DNA of 64,000 nucleotides, from positions 269,447 to 333,446 of the forward strand of contig UQLY01000002.1 of NCBI GenBank assembly GCA_900542015.1, given 5' to 3'. This document shows positions 26,185 to 35,123 of the stretch, one piece after another (position 1 is the stretch's first letter; each line of letters begins with the position of its first letter). Position numbers and translations under genes: made by a program. This DNA comes from an uncultured Lachnospiraceae bacterium. Lineage in GTDB: Bacteria; Bacillota; Clostridia; Lachnospirales; Lachnospiraceae. Below the pieces are notes generated by a model. That model searched no databases. It was not told the DNA's origin and saw only the letters and a list, made by a program, of their open reading frames with translations.

Positions 26185-27792
26185 ATGGCAGTAAAATATG
26201 TATTTGTAACAGGCGGCGTTGTATCCGGTCTCGGAAAAGGAATTACCGCCGCATCTTTAGGAAGATTATTGAAGGCGCGTGGTTATAAGGTAACCATGCA
26301 GAAGTTTGATCCATATATCAATATCGATCCGGGCACGATGAATCCCATTCAGCACGGCGAGGTTTTTGTAACCGATGACGGCGTGGAAACCGATCTGGAT
26401 CTGGGGCATTACGAGCGTTTCATCGACGAGAGCCTGGATAAAAATTCCAACGTCACCACGGGAAAGGTTTACTGGTCCGTTCTGCAAAAGGAACGCCGCG
26501 GCGATTACGGCGGGGGCACCGTTCAGGTTATCCCTCACATTACCAATGAAATCAAGAGCCGCTTCTACCGCAACTTCAGCGACGACGATATGCGGATTGC
26601 CATTATCGAGGTAGGCGGAACCGTCGGCGATATCGAGAGCCAGCCATTTTTGGAATCCATCCGCCAGTTTCAGCATGAAGTGGGACATGAAAACGCGATT
26701 TTGATTCATGTTACTTTAATCCCGTATCTCTCCGCGTCCCAGGAAATGAAAACCAAGCCCACCCAGGCTTCCGTTAAAGAGCTGCAGGGAATGGGTATTC
26801 AGCCGGATATTATCGTATGCAGAAGCGAGCACCCCTTAAACCAGCAGTTAAAGGATAAGATCGCTTTATTCTGTAACGTTCCCAACAACCACGTATTGCA
26901 AAATCTGGATGTGGAACATTTATATGAAGCGCCCCTTGCTTTGGAAAAAGAAAAAATCGCCGATGTTGCCTGCGAATGCCTCCATCTGGACTGTCCCGCT
27001 CCGGACCTTTCGGATTGGAAAGAAATGGTGGAACAGCTCCGCAATCCGAAGCACGAGGTTACCATTGCCCTCGTCGGCAAATATATCCAGCTTCACGACG
27101 CTTATTTAAGCGTTGCGGAAGCATTAAAGCACGGCGGTATTTTTATCAATACGACCGTTAATATCAAATGGGTCGATTCGGAAACCGTTACCGATGAAAA
27201 CGTCGGGGAAATCCTTGGCGGCGTCAACGGCATCCTCGTCCCCGGCGGATTCGGAAACCGCGGCATTGAGGGCAAGATTAAGGCAATTACCTATGCAAGG
27301 GAAAATAATATTCCGTTTTTAGGGCTTTGCCTTGGTATGCAGCTTGCCATTGTAGAATTTGCAAGAAATGTAATCGGCTTTAACGACGCCCACAGCGAAG
27401 AGCTGGACCCCAGCACCACGCATCCGGTTATCGCGCTGATGCCCGATCAGAACGGCGTGGAAGATATCGGCGGCACTTTAAGGCTGGGATCTTACCCCTG
27501 CGTACTGGATAAAAGCTCCAGGGCATATGCTTTGTACGGCGAAGAAACCATTTATGAAAGGCACCGTCACCGCTATGAGGTCAACAACGACTTCCGCGCG
27601 TCTCTGACGGAAAACGGCATGAAGCTGTCCGGTATTTCCCCGGACGGGCGCATCGTGGAAATGTGCGAGCTGCCGACGCATCCTTTCTTCATCGCTACGC
27701 AGGCGCACCCCGAATTTAAGAGCCGTCCCAACAGACCGCATCCTTTATTCAAAGGCTTTGTAGAAGCCGCTTTAGAGCAAAGCCGCAACTAA
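26185..27792 (+). CDS. pyrG: CTP synthase
   Basis: A 535-residue enzyme that converts UTP to CTP using glutamine. The amidoligase domain begins KYVFVTGGVVSGLGKGITAASLG and contains DPYINIDPGTMNPIQHGEVFV and EVGGTVGDIES; the glutaminase domain has the nucleophile Cys in GLCLGMQ and C-terminal THPFFIATQAHPEF. Length is normal and all motifs are intact. It is a single plus-strand gene, divergent from ftsH, with the palindromic repeat at 27846 immediately downstream. Confidence 0.97.
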   Translation: MAVKYVFVTGGVVSGLGKGITAASLGRLLKARGYKVTMQKFDPYINIDPGTMNPIQHGEVFVTDDGVETDLDLGHYERFIDESLDKNSNVTTGKVYWSVLQKERRGDYGGGTVQVIPHITNEIKSRFYRNFSDDDMRIAIIEVGGTVGDIESQPFLESIRQFQHEVGHENAILIHVTLIPYLSASQEMKTKPTQASVKELQGMGIQPDIIVCRSEHPLNQQLKDKIALFCNVPNNHVLQNLDVEHLYEAPLALEKEKIADVACECLHLDCPAPDLSDWKEMVEQLRNPKHEVTIALVGKYIQLHDAYLSVAEALKHGGIFINTTVNIKWVDSETVTDENVGEILGGVNGILVPGGFGNRGIEGKIKAITYARENNIPFLGLCLGMQLAIVEFARNVIGFNDAHSEELDPSTTHPVIALMPDQNGVEDIGGTLRLGSYPCVLDKSSRAYALYGEETIYERHRHRYEVNNDFRASLTENGMKLSGISPDGRIVEMCELPTHPFFIATQAHPEFKSRPNRPHPLFKGFVEAALEQSRN

Positions 27793-27845
27793 AATAAAGA
27801 ATTTAAAACAACCGAACCAAACAGACAAAGCAACCAACAATAAAA

Positions 27846-28007
27846 CAGGGCTGCCGCATTGCAAATTTTTATATCTGTCAAAGGAAACCTTTACAAAAAC
27901 GCCGGTACTTAATCCGCGTATTTTGCGGATTTACGTACCGCTGCGTTTTTGCAGAGCGAAAGCGTGTTTCCGTAACCGATATAAAAATTTGTAATGCGGC
28001 AGCCTTG
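27846..28007. repeat. Palindromic repeat element, copy A
   Basis: A 162-bp element whose ends are complementary over about 28 bases (GGCTGCCGCATT... against ...AATGCGGCAGCC, continuing AAATTTTTATATC). Inside are nested inverted repeats: AAAGG/CCTTT, GGAAAC/GTTTCC, GGTAC/GTACC and AATCCGC-GTATTTT-GCGGATT. The core from 27880 to 27975 is nearly identical to copy B at 31342. It fills the gap between convergent pyrG and the GH3 gene. It may act as a bidirectional terminator, be a MITE-like mobile palindrome, or encode a structured RNA. Confidence 0.8.
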
Positions 28008-28035
28008 TTTGATTGCGTTACCTGTTTTATCCGCT

Positions 28036-30312
28036 TTACCGGTTCATCTGATCCAGAATTTCCTGCAGCTTATCAAAATCGATCGTACCGTCCTGGAAGC
28101 TTACCAGCGCCCGAAGCGGCATATACTGCATCATGGCGTCCTGCATTGCCTTGGAAGAACTGCCAAGCCCTTCTCCCTCGGTCGCGTTGGTGTCGCACGC
28201 CTCAATCATCGTACATGCAGCGTACAGGGGTTCCAGATATTTCGCAGCCTTCTCATCTTTATTGATGTCGCCGAAGGTTGTATTTAAATGGTATTTCTTG
28301 CGGATCTTGCGGGTCGCTTCTACACAGACCGTATCCTCTAAGCGGATATCCCTTGAGGAACTTCCGACGCAAATGTCAAATTCGCCGCCTTCTACATAGA
28401 AATCCCTGATCTGTACATTATAATAAGCAAAATCCCTTGCTTTCAGAGTAAAGGTAACCGTCTTGGTCTCTCCCGGAGCCAACTCAATTTTTTCAAATCC
28501 TCTCAGCTCTTTTACCGGTCTGATTGCGGTGCTTTCCCGGTCTCCCACATAAAGCTGCACCACTTCCTTGCCCTTTACCTTTCCGGTATTGGTAATGTCT
28601 ACGGACACGGTCAGGGTCTCGGTATCCTTCATGGATTTCTTATCCAGTTTCAGATTGGAATATGCAAATTCAGTATAACTGAGCCCGTATCCGAAGGGGA
28701 ACAGCACATCCATTTTCTTCTTATCATAATAGCGGTATCCTACAAATACCCCTTCCCTGTATTCGACTTCATCCTCTTCTCCGATATAATATAAATAAGA
28801 GGGATTATCTTCCAACTTAACCGGGAAAGTCTCTGCAAGCTTTCCGCTGGGGTTGACTTCGCCGAACAGAATGCGGTACTCCGCTTCTCCGACCGCTTCT
28901 CCGCCCAGATACGCCTCCAATACGCCTTTTACCCGGGGCAGCCAGGGCATTTCCACGGGCGAACCGTTATGAAGGACAACTACCACATTAGGCTGTACCT
29001 TTGCCACTTCCTCAATCAGATGATTCTGGCTTTCCGGCATCTGCATATGCGTCCGGTCATAGCCCTCGGATTCAAACGCATCGGGAAGACCGGCAAAGAT
29101 CACGGCAACCTCCGCTTCCTTTGCTGCAACAACGGCTTTTGCAACGAGCTCTTCGTCAATGACATCCTCCGCATCATCATAGCCCTTGGCATAGGTCACA
29201 TTGGGCAGCCCTTTTGCCGCTTCCCATGCTCCGGTTACCTTAAAGCTGTTGATATGGGAGCTTCCGCCGCCCTGATAACGGGGTTTTTCTGCATACTGAC
29301 CGATAAATGCGATTTTCTGTTCCTTCTTCAAAGGAAGGATGCCTTCGTTCTTCAATAAAACGAGGGACTCCTCCGCTACTTTTCTGCTGAATTCATGCTG
29401 TGCCTGTCTGTCAAACACGGCGTTTTTATCCCTGTTTTCCATATAACGGTAGACAATTTCCAGAATGCGGATTACTGTCTTATCCAATACCGCCTCGTCC
29501 AGACTGCCGTCTTTTACCGCCTTTTCGATCAGCTTGTCGTTGACGCCGCAGGACGGCGGCATTTCCAGATCCAGTCCTGCCTTTACACCTGCCACGCGGT
29601 CGTTGACTGCGCCCCAGTCGCTGACAACAAACCCGTCAAAACCCCATTCGTCCCGCAGAACATCCGTCAGCAGCATTTTATTCTCTGCGGCATAAGTCCC
29701 GTTGATCCTGTTGTAAGAGCACATAACCGTCCATGGTTTTGCCTCCTTTACCGCCGTCTCAAAAGCAGGCATATAGATTTCCCGCATGGTTCTTTCATCC
29801 ATTTTGGAATCGGAGGACATTCTCCTGGTCTCCTGGCTGTTCGCCATAAAGTGCTTAATGCTGGTGCCCACATGTTTGCTCTGCACGCCTTTGATATAGC
29901 TCGCCGCAATTTCTCCCGCCAAGTAGGGATCTTCCGAATAATATTCAAAATTGCGCCCGCAAAGCGGCGAACGCTTAATATTTACCGCCGGTCCCAAAAT
30001 AACACCGATACCTTCCGCCTGACACGCTTCGCCGATTGCCTGACCCATCTCGCTCAGCAATTCTCTGTCAAAGGAAGCGGCGGACGCGCATCCCGCTGGA
30101 TAACATACTGCGACGATACTGTCGTTGACCCCGAGGTGATCTCCTTCATCCTTCTGCTTACGGAGTCCGTGAGGTCCGTCCGATACCATCATCGCGGGTA
30201 CTCCCAATCTTTCTATCGCCTTTGTGTGCCAGAAATCTCCTCCCGAGCAAAGGGAAGCTTTCTCTTCCAAAGTCATTTGCGCCACAATTACTTCTATTTC
30301 ACTTCTTGTCAT
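28036..30312 (-). CDS. Glycoside hydrolase family 3 (beta-glucosidase type)
   Basis: A 758-residue cytoplasmic enzyme (no signal peptide) that removes terminal sugars from beta-linked oligosaccharides. N-terminal GH3 barrel with KHFMANSQETRR and the nucleophile Asp in VVSDWGAV; C-terminal alpha/beta domain (LLKNEGILPLKKEQKIAFIG); fibronectin III-like domain (about 575-665, VSVDITNTGKVKGKEVVQLYV). An extra C-terminal segment of about 90 residues (NTTFGDINKD to the end) is longer than many GH3 enzymes. A divergently transcribed AraC regulator 158 bp away is the likely controller. The substrate could be beta-glucoside or xyloside. Confidence 0.9.
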   Translation of the reverse strand: MTRSEIEVIVAQMTLEEKASLCSGGDFWHTKAIERLGVPAMMVSDGPHGLRKQKDEGDHLGVNDSIVAVCYPAGCASAASFDRELLSEMGQAIGEACQAEGIGVILGPAVNIKRSPLCGRNFEYYSEDPYLAGEIAASYIKGVQSKHVGTSIKHFMANSQETRRMSSDSKMDERTMREIYMPAFETAVKEAKPWTVMCSYNRINGTYAAENKMLLTDVLRDEWGFDGFVVSDWGAVNDRVAGVKAGLDLEMPPSCGVNDKLIEKAVKDGSLDEAVLDKTVIRILEIVYRYMENRDKNAVFDRQAQHEFSRKVAEESLVLLKNEGILPLKKEQKIAFIGQYAEKPRYQGGGSSHINSFKVTGAWEAAKGLPNVTYAKGYDDAEDVIDEELVAKAVVAAKEAEVAVIFAGLPDAFESEGYDRTHMQMPESQNHLIEEVAKVQPNVVVVLHNGSPVEMPWLPRVKGVLEAYLGGEAVGEAEYRILFGEVNPSGKLAETFPVKLEDNPSYLYYIGEEDEVEYREGVFVGYRYYDKKKMDVLFPFGYGLSYTEFAYSNLKLDKKSMKDTETLTVSVDITNTGKVKGKEVVQLYVGDRESTAIRPVKELRGFEKIELAPGETKTVTFTLKARDFAYYNVQIRDFYVEGGEFDICVGSSSRDIRLEDTVCVEATRKIRKKYHLNTTFGDINKDEKAAKYLEPLYAACTMIEACDTNATEGEGLGSSSKAMQDAMMQYMPLRALVSFQDGTIDFDKLQEILDQMNR

Positions 30313-30400
30313 TTGATAACCCCTTTCTGACAGCCCTTCCTGCCATTTCTTTCTGAGCCTATGCTAACAAATTTTCCGCTCTGCTACTATCCCGTTTTTT

Positions 30401-30416
30401 GACCTGTTTTTAGGTC
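30401..30416. promoter_or_regulatory. Inverted repeat in the GH3/araC divergent promoter region
   Basis: GACCTGTTTTTAGGTC: 5-bp arms spaced by six T-rich bases, between the divergent GH3 and AraC-type genes and just before TTGACT (30422-30427), which may be a -35 for the regulator. A candidate operator; AraC proteins more often use direct repeats. Confidence 0.3.
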
Positions 30417-30470
30417 GATATTGACTTTTTATAAGACACATGGTACTTTGGGAAAAAGGAGGAAACAGGG

Positions 30471-31310
30471 ATGAATATTTATCACGAGCAGGTAAAAACC
30501 GACGTTGCTTTGCCGATGCGCTTTGAAATCTATTTTACGGAAGGCGAATTGTTTCCCATGCACTGGCACAACAGCCTGGAAATTATTTATATTTTATCGG
30601 GAACGATGGAAGTAACCGTCAACGACCGGCTGACCCGCCTTCTCTCCAACGACTTCATTATGATCAACTCCCGGGAAATCCACGGTACCCATTGTATCGG
30701 TCCTACAAAAGTTTTTCTGCTGCAGCTTCCTTACCGTTTCTTAAAAGATCATATTCCCGAATACGATTTTGTACGTTTCCGGGATTCCCGCGGTCCCTTC
30801 CGTTTTCCCGGCGAAAATAAGCTGAAACCCATTTTTGACCAAATGACTGCATTATATACCGATACCTCCACCGAGGGACGGCTCCGCCTGACCTCATTAC
30901 TCTACGGACTGTTATCGGAGTTAGTCGCAGGTTATATGATCCGCCTGACCGAAAACGATAAAATAAAATCCGACAAAAACTTCCACCGCCTCTCAATGCT
31001 GATGGACTATACGGAAAACCACTATAACGAACAGATCGGCATTTCCGACGCCGCAAATCTGCTGCACCTGGACGAGTCGTATTTTTGCCGTTTTTTCAAA
31101 AAATATATGGGACAAACCTTTCTGGAATATATCAATTCCATCCGGCTAAGGCATATTTGTGAAGATATGATACAGACTGATCTGCCTCTGATGGACATTC
31201 TGGATAAACACGGCTTCCTGAATTATAAAGTTTTTTCCAAACTGTTCAAGGAAACCTACGGCATGACTCCAAGACAAAAACGCGCCGAATGGAACTCACA
31301 GCCTAAATAA
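30471..31310 (+). CDS. AraC-family transcriptional regulator with cupin sensor
   Basis: A 279-residue regulator. The N-terminal half is a cupin-like ligand-binding domain (ELFPMHWHNSLEIIYILSG), the C-terminal part an AraC double helix-turn-helix (IGISDAANLLHLDESYFCRFFKKYMGQTFLEYIN; YKVFSKLFKETYGMTPRQ). It is divergent from the GH3 glycosidase and very probably activates it when the cognate sugar is present. The ATG follows a strong AAAGGAGG site. Confidence 0.88.
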   Translation: MNIYHEQVKTDVALPMRFEIYFTEGELFPMHWHNSLEIIYILSGTMEVTVNDRLTRLLSNDFIMINSREIHGTHCIGPTKVFLLQLPYRFLKDHIPEYDFVRFRDSRGPFRFPGENKLKPIFDQMTALYTDTSTEGRLRLTSLLYGLLSELVAGYMIRLTENDKIKSDKNFHRLSMLMDYTENHYNEQIGISDAANLLHLDESYFCRFFKKYMGQTFLEYINSIRLRHICEDMIQTDLPLMDILDKHGFLNYKVFSKLFKETYGMTPRQKRAEWNSQPK

Positions 31311-31341
31311 AGTGCACGAAAAATATAAAAAGTATAAAAAA

Positions 31342-31507
31342 ATGCGGCTGTTACATTTAGAAATTTTTATATCGATCAAAGGAAACCTTTATAAAAACGC
31401 CGGTACTTAATCCGTGTATTTTGCGGATTTATGTACCGCTGCGTTTTTGTAGAGCGAAAGCGTGTTTCCGTGATCAATATAAAAATCTATAAATGCAACA
31501 GCCGCAT
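31342..31507. repeat. Palindromic repeat element, copy B
   Basis: A 166-bp relative of the element at 27846. The core (AAAGGAAACCTTT through GAGCGAAAGCGTGTTTCCGT) is almost identical to copy A, whereas the outer arms differ in sequence yet remain self-complementary (ATGCGGCTGTTACATTT against AAATGCAACAGCCGCAT). It occupies the gap between the convergent araC-type gene and the chemoreceptor gene. Confidence 0.8.
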
Positions 31508-31532
31508 CTTTCTATACTGCTCTATGCTGTTT

Positions 31533-32840
31533 TTATTCGTAAATTTGGAACATATTTGTCTGAGTGGTCAGATTGTCGGCTACCTGGTTCAGGCTTTCGG
31601 TCGCCGATTTGATCTCGCCGATCGTAGCGGCAAGCTCTTCTGCGGAAGCTGCGGTTTCCTCTGTCGCCGCCGCATTTTCCTCTGCAATTGCGGAAAGGCT
31701 CTCTACCGAAGCCATTACCTGCCCTCTCGCATCGTCCAGCATCTTCGTATTGGAGGCGATCGTATCGATGCCTTCCACTGTTACCTGGAGACCGTCGTTT
31801 ACTTTATCAAATACCCGCTTGGTCATTTCCACCTTATCCGCCTGCAGACCGATAATCGCGTCTACGGTGTTCATGGTCTTAACCGCCTGCTGCGTATCTT
31901 CCAATAAGTTGTTGATAATTCCCTCAATGGTTTTAGCCGACTGATTGGACTGCTCCGCAAGGTTTTTGATCTGTTCCGCCACTACTGCGAAGCCGCGTCC
32001 GCTTTCGCCCGCTCTCGCCGCTTCAATGGAAGCGTTTAACGCAAGAAGGTTTGTTTCATTGGCGATGGATGCAATCAGCTCCGTCGCTTTATGTATTTCC
32101 TGTGCGGACTCATTGGTCGTATTGGTCTGTTCGTAAATAACCGCGATCTGGCTCTTAACTTTCTGAGAGATCGCTTCCAGCTCATTGACGGTTTCCACGC
32201 CTTCTTCGCCCGCGCCCTTCATCTGCTCTGCATTTGCCAGCAGACGGTCAACCGCGCTGGAGGTTTCCGCAATTTCTTCTCCAATCTTGATAACCGCATC
32301 GGTAACGGACTGTGTCTCCGCCGCCTGCGTGGTTGCTCCGTTCGCCATATCGGTCATGGATCTTGCCACATCGTCCGACGCGTTGTTGGTCTGTTCCGCC
32401 ATTTTATCCAGTTTGCCAGAAGCTTCCACGATGACATCGGAGGTATTTCCCACCTGTCCGATCACGTTCTTTAAGGAAGTGACGACATTGTTCGCATGTC
32501 TTGCCAGCGTGCCCATCTCGTCTTTTCTTGCCAGATCTTTCTTGTCAACGCCGTGGGTCAGATTTCCTTCCGCCGCATAATCCATCGCCTTGATCAGACG
32601 GTTGATGGAATTAACAAGACTCCATACAAATATCCTCATAACCATAGCTACGATCGCTATCGTAATCAATGAAATCAATACAATATGCCTGATCATCGTC
32701 GGCGCCTCTTTGCCCATGACAAGCAACGCGGCGATGCTGATCTCAATACACGCAATCACAATCGGCGCAATTGTAAAAAACATCAGCTTTGTTTTCATGG
32801 TAAATATGGAAGTCGTCGTCCTTGTTTTCTTCTCTTTCAT
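31533..32840 (-). CDS. Methyl-accepting chemotaxis protein
   Basis: A 435-residue chemoreceptor. Two hydrophobic segments (about 20-43 and 55-77) are separated by a very short loop, so there is no large extracellular sensor. A HAMP linker (NSINRLIKAMDYAAEGNL) leads to the coiled-coil signalling domain with the conserved tip ETNLLALNASIEAARAGESG. It would signal to CheA/CheW, perhaps sensing membrane state or redox. The ATG at 32840 was selected because AGAGGG lies eight bases upstream. No other chemotaxis gene is in the window. Confidence 0.9.
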   Translation of the reverse strand: MKEKKTRTTTSIFTMKTKLMFFTIAPIVIACIEISIAALLVMGKEAPTMIRHIVLISLITIAIVAMVMRIFVWSLVNSINRLIKAMDYAAEGNLTHGVDKKDLARKDEMGTLARHANNVVTSLKNVIGQVGNTSDVIVEASGKLDKMAEQTNNASDDVARSMTDMANGATTQAAETQSVTDAVIKIGEEIAETSSAVDRLLANAEQMKGAGEEGVETVNELEAISQKVKSQIAVIYEQTNTTNESAQEIHKATELIASIANETNLLALNASIEAARAGESGRGFAVVAEQIKNLAEQSNQSAKTIEGIINNLLEDTQQAVKTMNTVDAIIGLQADKVEMTKRVFDKVNDGLQVTVEGIDTIASNTKMLDDARGQVMASVESLSAIAEENAAATEETAASAEELAATIGEIKSATESLNQVADNLTTQTNMFQIYE

Positions 32841-32949
32841 CACGTAACCCTCTCTCAACCTGCTGCCGGCACCGAACCGGCGCAGTTTTTCCTATAGCAA
32901 CATCTTATCACGAATTGCCTCTTTTTAAAAGTCCTATCTGTACACAAAT

Positions 32950-34221
32950 TCAAGTATTTTTGATCCGGTTCCTGCCCTCCGCTTTTCCCTGGTACAAAAG
33001 GTCGTCCGCCCTTTTAATCAGCATATCTATACTCTCTCCGACCTCGTATTCGGTAAACCCGAAGGTCATCGTCACGCCAAAGCTGTCATCTTCATAAGTA
33101 AACGTCATATTGAGAAGCTCCGCCAGAAAATTTTCCAGCTCGGCAAACGCGCGCTCCTTTTCTTCATGGTAGACAAGCAAAAATTCTTCTCCGCCCCATC
33201 TGGCGGCAAAGCCCGCCTGATCCGTATATTTCTTAAAAAGTTCTGCGATTGTCACGAGCACCATATCGCCGCAGTCATGTCCGTAGCGGTCGTTGACATT
33301 TTTGAAAAAGTCAATATCTCCCAACGCAACGCAAACGGCGTTCTTTGTATCCCGGTCCGCCTTGTCCATCTGCTTTTCCAGTTCAACGCGCCCTGCCCTC
33401 CGGTTAAGAAGCCCCGTGAGGGGGTCGTTGGAAATCAGCTCCTTAATCTTCTTTCCCACGTCAGCCGCGTGCCGTCCCATCTGTCCGATTTCATCATTTC
33501 TTTTAAGCACGACCTCCGGCATTTTTTCATCGAAATCATCCTCGGCAAGACCGCCGATATAGCACCGGATCTTATCCAGTCTGTCCGCAAGATTTCTCGC
33601 ATAGGCGGAGGCAATCCCCAATATAATCAAAAAGGCAAGCACAAACACAAGCACGATCCGCATAACAATGGTACTCACATTGGCGACAACGCTTTCATTG
33701 GTCATGCCGGCGAACACCATGCCGCACACCTGTCCCCGATCATAAAGCGGAACATAATAACCATAGTAGCTTTCGCCCCGGATCTTTACCTTGCTGGAAT
33801 AATACTCATTCCCGTTGAAGATCGCGTCGGTTATCTGTTCGTTTCCCAGTACGGAACCGACGATCCGGTTCCCCTCTTCATCGGCAATCGTCGTCACAAC
33901 GCGGGTATCCTCATAAAAAATCGTGATTTCCGCTCCCGTATTTTCTTTGATGCGGTCGGCAAGGGCAAAATCATTGGTCAGATCCGCTTCTCCCATATAA
34001 AAACGACCGTCCTCATACCTGATTTCTCCCGGGTAAGCGATACCATACATATCCGTCGTCTCTCTCGCTATTCCCGCCAGAGATTTGCGGATTTCCAAAG
34101 TCATGCCTTCCGAAACGCTCCGCTGACCCATAATGACCAGTATAACGCCCAATACAAATATGGGCACCGCCATAACCGCGGCAAGCGAAAAAAATAAATG
34201 CCCCTGTTTTCCTTTTTTCAT
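32950..34221 (-). CDS. Membrane diguanylate cyclase with Cache-like sensor
   Basis: A 423-residue protein: transmembrane helix (about 12-30), an extracytoplasmic single-Cache-like domain (35-180), second helix (about 183-207), a HAMP linker and a GGDEF domain with active motif GGEEF (RWGGEEFLLVYHEE) and NDPLTGLLNRRAG at its start. It should make cyclic di-GMP from GTP in response to an external small ligand. It follows the chemoreceptor in the same direction. A second c-di-GMP enzyme lies at 42609. Confidence 0.9.
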   Translation of the reverse strand: MKKGKQGHLFFSLAAVMAVPIFVLGVILVIMGQRSVSEGMTLEIRKSLAGIARETTDMYGIAYPGEIRYEDGRFYMGEADLTNDFALADRIKENTGAEITIFYEDTRVVTTIADEEGNRIVGSVLGNEQITDAIFNGNEYYSSKVKIRGESYYGYYVPLYDRGQVCGMVFAGMTNESVVANVSTIVMRIVLVFVLAFLIILGIASAYARNLADRLDKIRCYIGGLAEDDFDEKMPEVVLKRNDEIGQMGRHAADVGKKIKELISNDPLTGLLNRRAGRVELEKQMDKADRDTKNAVCVALGDIDFFKNVNDRYGHDCGDMVLVTIAELFKKYTDQAGFAARWGGEEFLLVYHEEKERAFAELENFLAELLNMTFTYEDDSFGVTMTFGFTEYEVGESIDMLIKRADDLLYQGKAEGRNRIKNT

Positions 34222-34274
34222 ATTCTGCCCCTTTTGCTTTTATGAAACTATTTTATCAAATCCGCTTCCCATCC

Positions 34275-34658
34275 TCAACAGATTTTTCCGCTCCCGGAAC
34301 ACCCTTCCAGAAAGTCCGAAATGTCCATGACAAACTCTCTTCTTGGCACATATCGCTCTCCGGCAAGCTTGGGAAACAACCGTTTCTGCTGTTCCTTTGG
34401 CTCTTCGATCAGTTGCAGCTTTTTGGCGCGCGGAAGCTGTTTGATCGCATACTCCAGCCGCGCCGCCGACCGGTAGGTTTCCGCCTCCCATACCATCATA
34501 ATTCTTTGTATCCTGCGGCTTTTGGTATATTTCGCGCCTTTTTCTGTTTTAAAATAATGATCTCTCATCCTCTGTCCAACGTCCTTCGTAATCCCCGTGT
34601 ACAACGATCCGTCCTCGCACCTTACCATATAGACAAAGGATTCCTTTTTTTCTTCCAT
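34275..34658 (-). CDS. GIY-YIG domain protein
   Basis: A 127-residue protein with an N-terminal GIY-YIG nuclease fold (FVYMVRCEDGSLYTGIT; RMRDHYFKTEKGAKYTKSRR; LEYAIKQLPRAKK), of the UPF0213/YhbQ group. These small stand-alone proteins are thought to have DNA-nuclease activity linked to repair; the role is not firmly known. The C-terminal 40 residues extend beyond the domain. It lies 17 bp after the small helical gene upstream, suggesting one transcript. Confidence 0.82.
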   Translation of the reverse strand: MEEKKESFVYMVRCEDGSLYTGITKDVGQRMRDHYFKTEKGAKYTKSRRIQRIMMVWEAETYRSAARLEYAIKQLPRAKKLQLIEEPKEQQKRLFPKLAGERYVPRREFVMDISDFLEGCSGSGKIC

Positions 34659-34675
34659 TCCGATCCCGTCCCGTT

Positions 34676-35089
34676 TTACTTGTGCAGTCCGAAATACTTA
34701 TCCGGATAATCCGTTCCCGTATCCACCTGCATCCGGTGTGTGTATTCCTCCGGATTTTCCGCCATTTTCAAAAAGGTGTCAAACGCCGACAGAATCATCT
34801 TTGCCTCGTTATGCTTCATATCATAGGTATCCGCGTCCAGCTTAGCCTTAAAATGATCCATCTGCCAGATCAGCACGTCGATCACATGATACCCCTTAAT
34901 TTCCACCCGGCTGATAAACTCCTGTTTGACCAGATAATATACATACTCCGTATAAATATCGTCCCGCTCCAGCATCCGCGCCCAAAATTGCGCGAAAAAC
35001 TCCTCGGACAGTCCGTTTTTGACACAGGCTTCATGGGTAAATGTTTTTACCTGTTCTCTGGTAATATGTAATGTATTGGTTTCTGACAT
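34676..35089 (-). CDS. Hypothetical helical protein
   Basis: A 137-residue soluble, mostly helical protein with no recognised family. It is rich in aromatic and charged residues (EEFFAQFWARMLERDDIYTEYVYYLVKQEFI). The ATG at 35089 (AAAAGGA just before) was preferred over the long upstream extension, which overlaps the radical SAM gene and reads like non-coding frame. It sits between the radical SAM gene and the GIY-YIG gene. Confidence 0.7.
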   Translation of the reverse strand: MSETNTLHITREQVKTFTHEACVKNGLSEEFFAQFWARMLERDDIYTEYVYYLVKQEFISRVEIKGYHVIDVLIWQMDHFKAKLDADTYDMKHNEAKMILSAFDTFLKMAENPEEYTHRMQVDTGTDYPDKYFGLHK

Positions 35090-35123
35090 ATCCTTTTCCC
35101 TTCCGTAGCGCTGTTTCTCTTTT

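Noticed and set aside
27846..28007. Palindromic repeat as a group II intron fragment or insertion sequence
   Set aside because: No domain V pattern, no reverse transcriptase or transposase, and full internal symmetry.
30422..30450. Consensus promoter for the AraC-type gene (TTGACT-17-TACTTT)
   Set aside because: The -35 is good but the -10 is too poor to list as a separate promoter.
33166..34197. 343-codon plus-strand open frame
   Set aside because: Antisense to the diguanylate cyclase; no start signal or domain.
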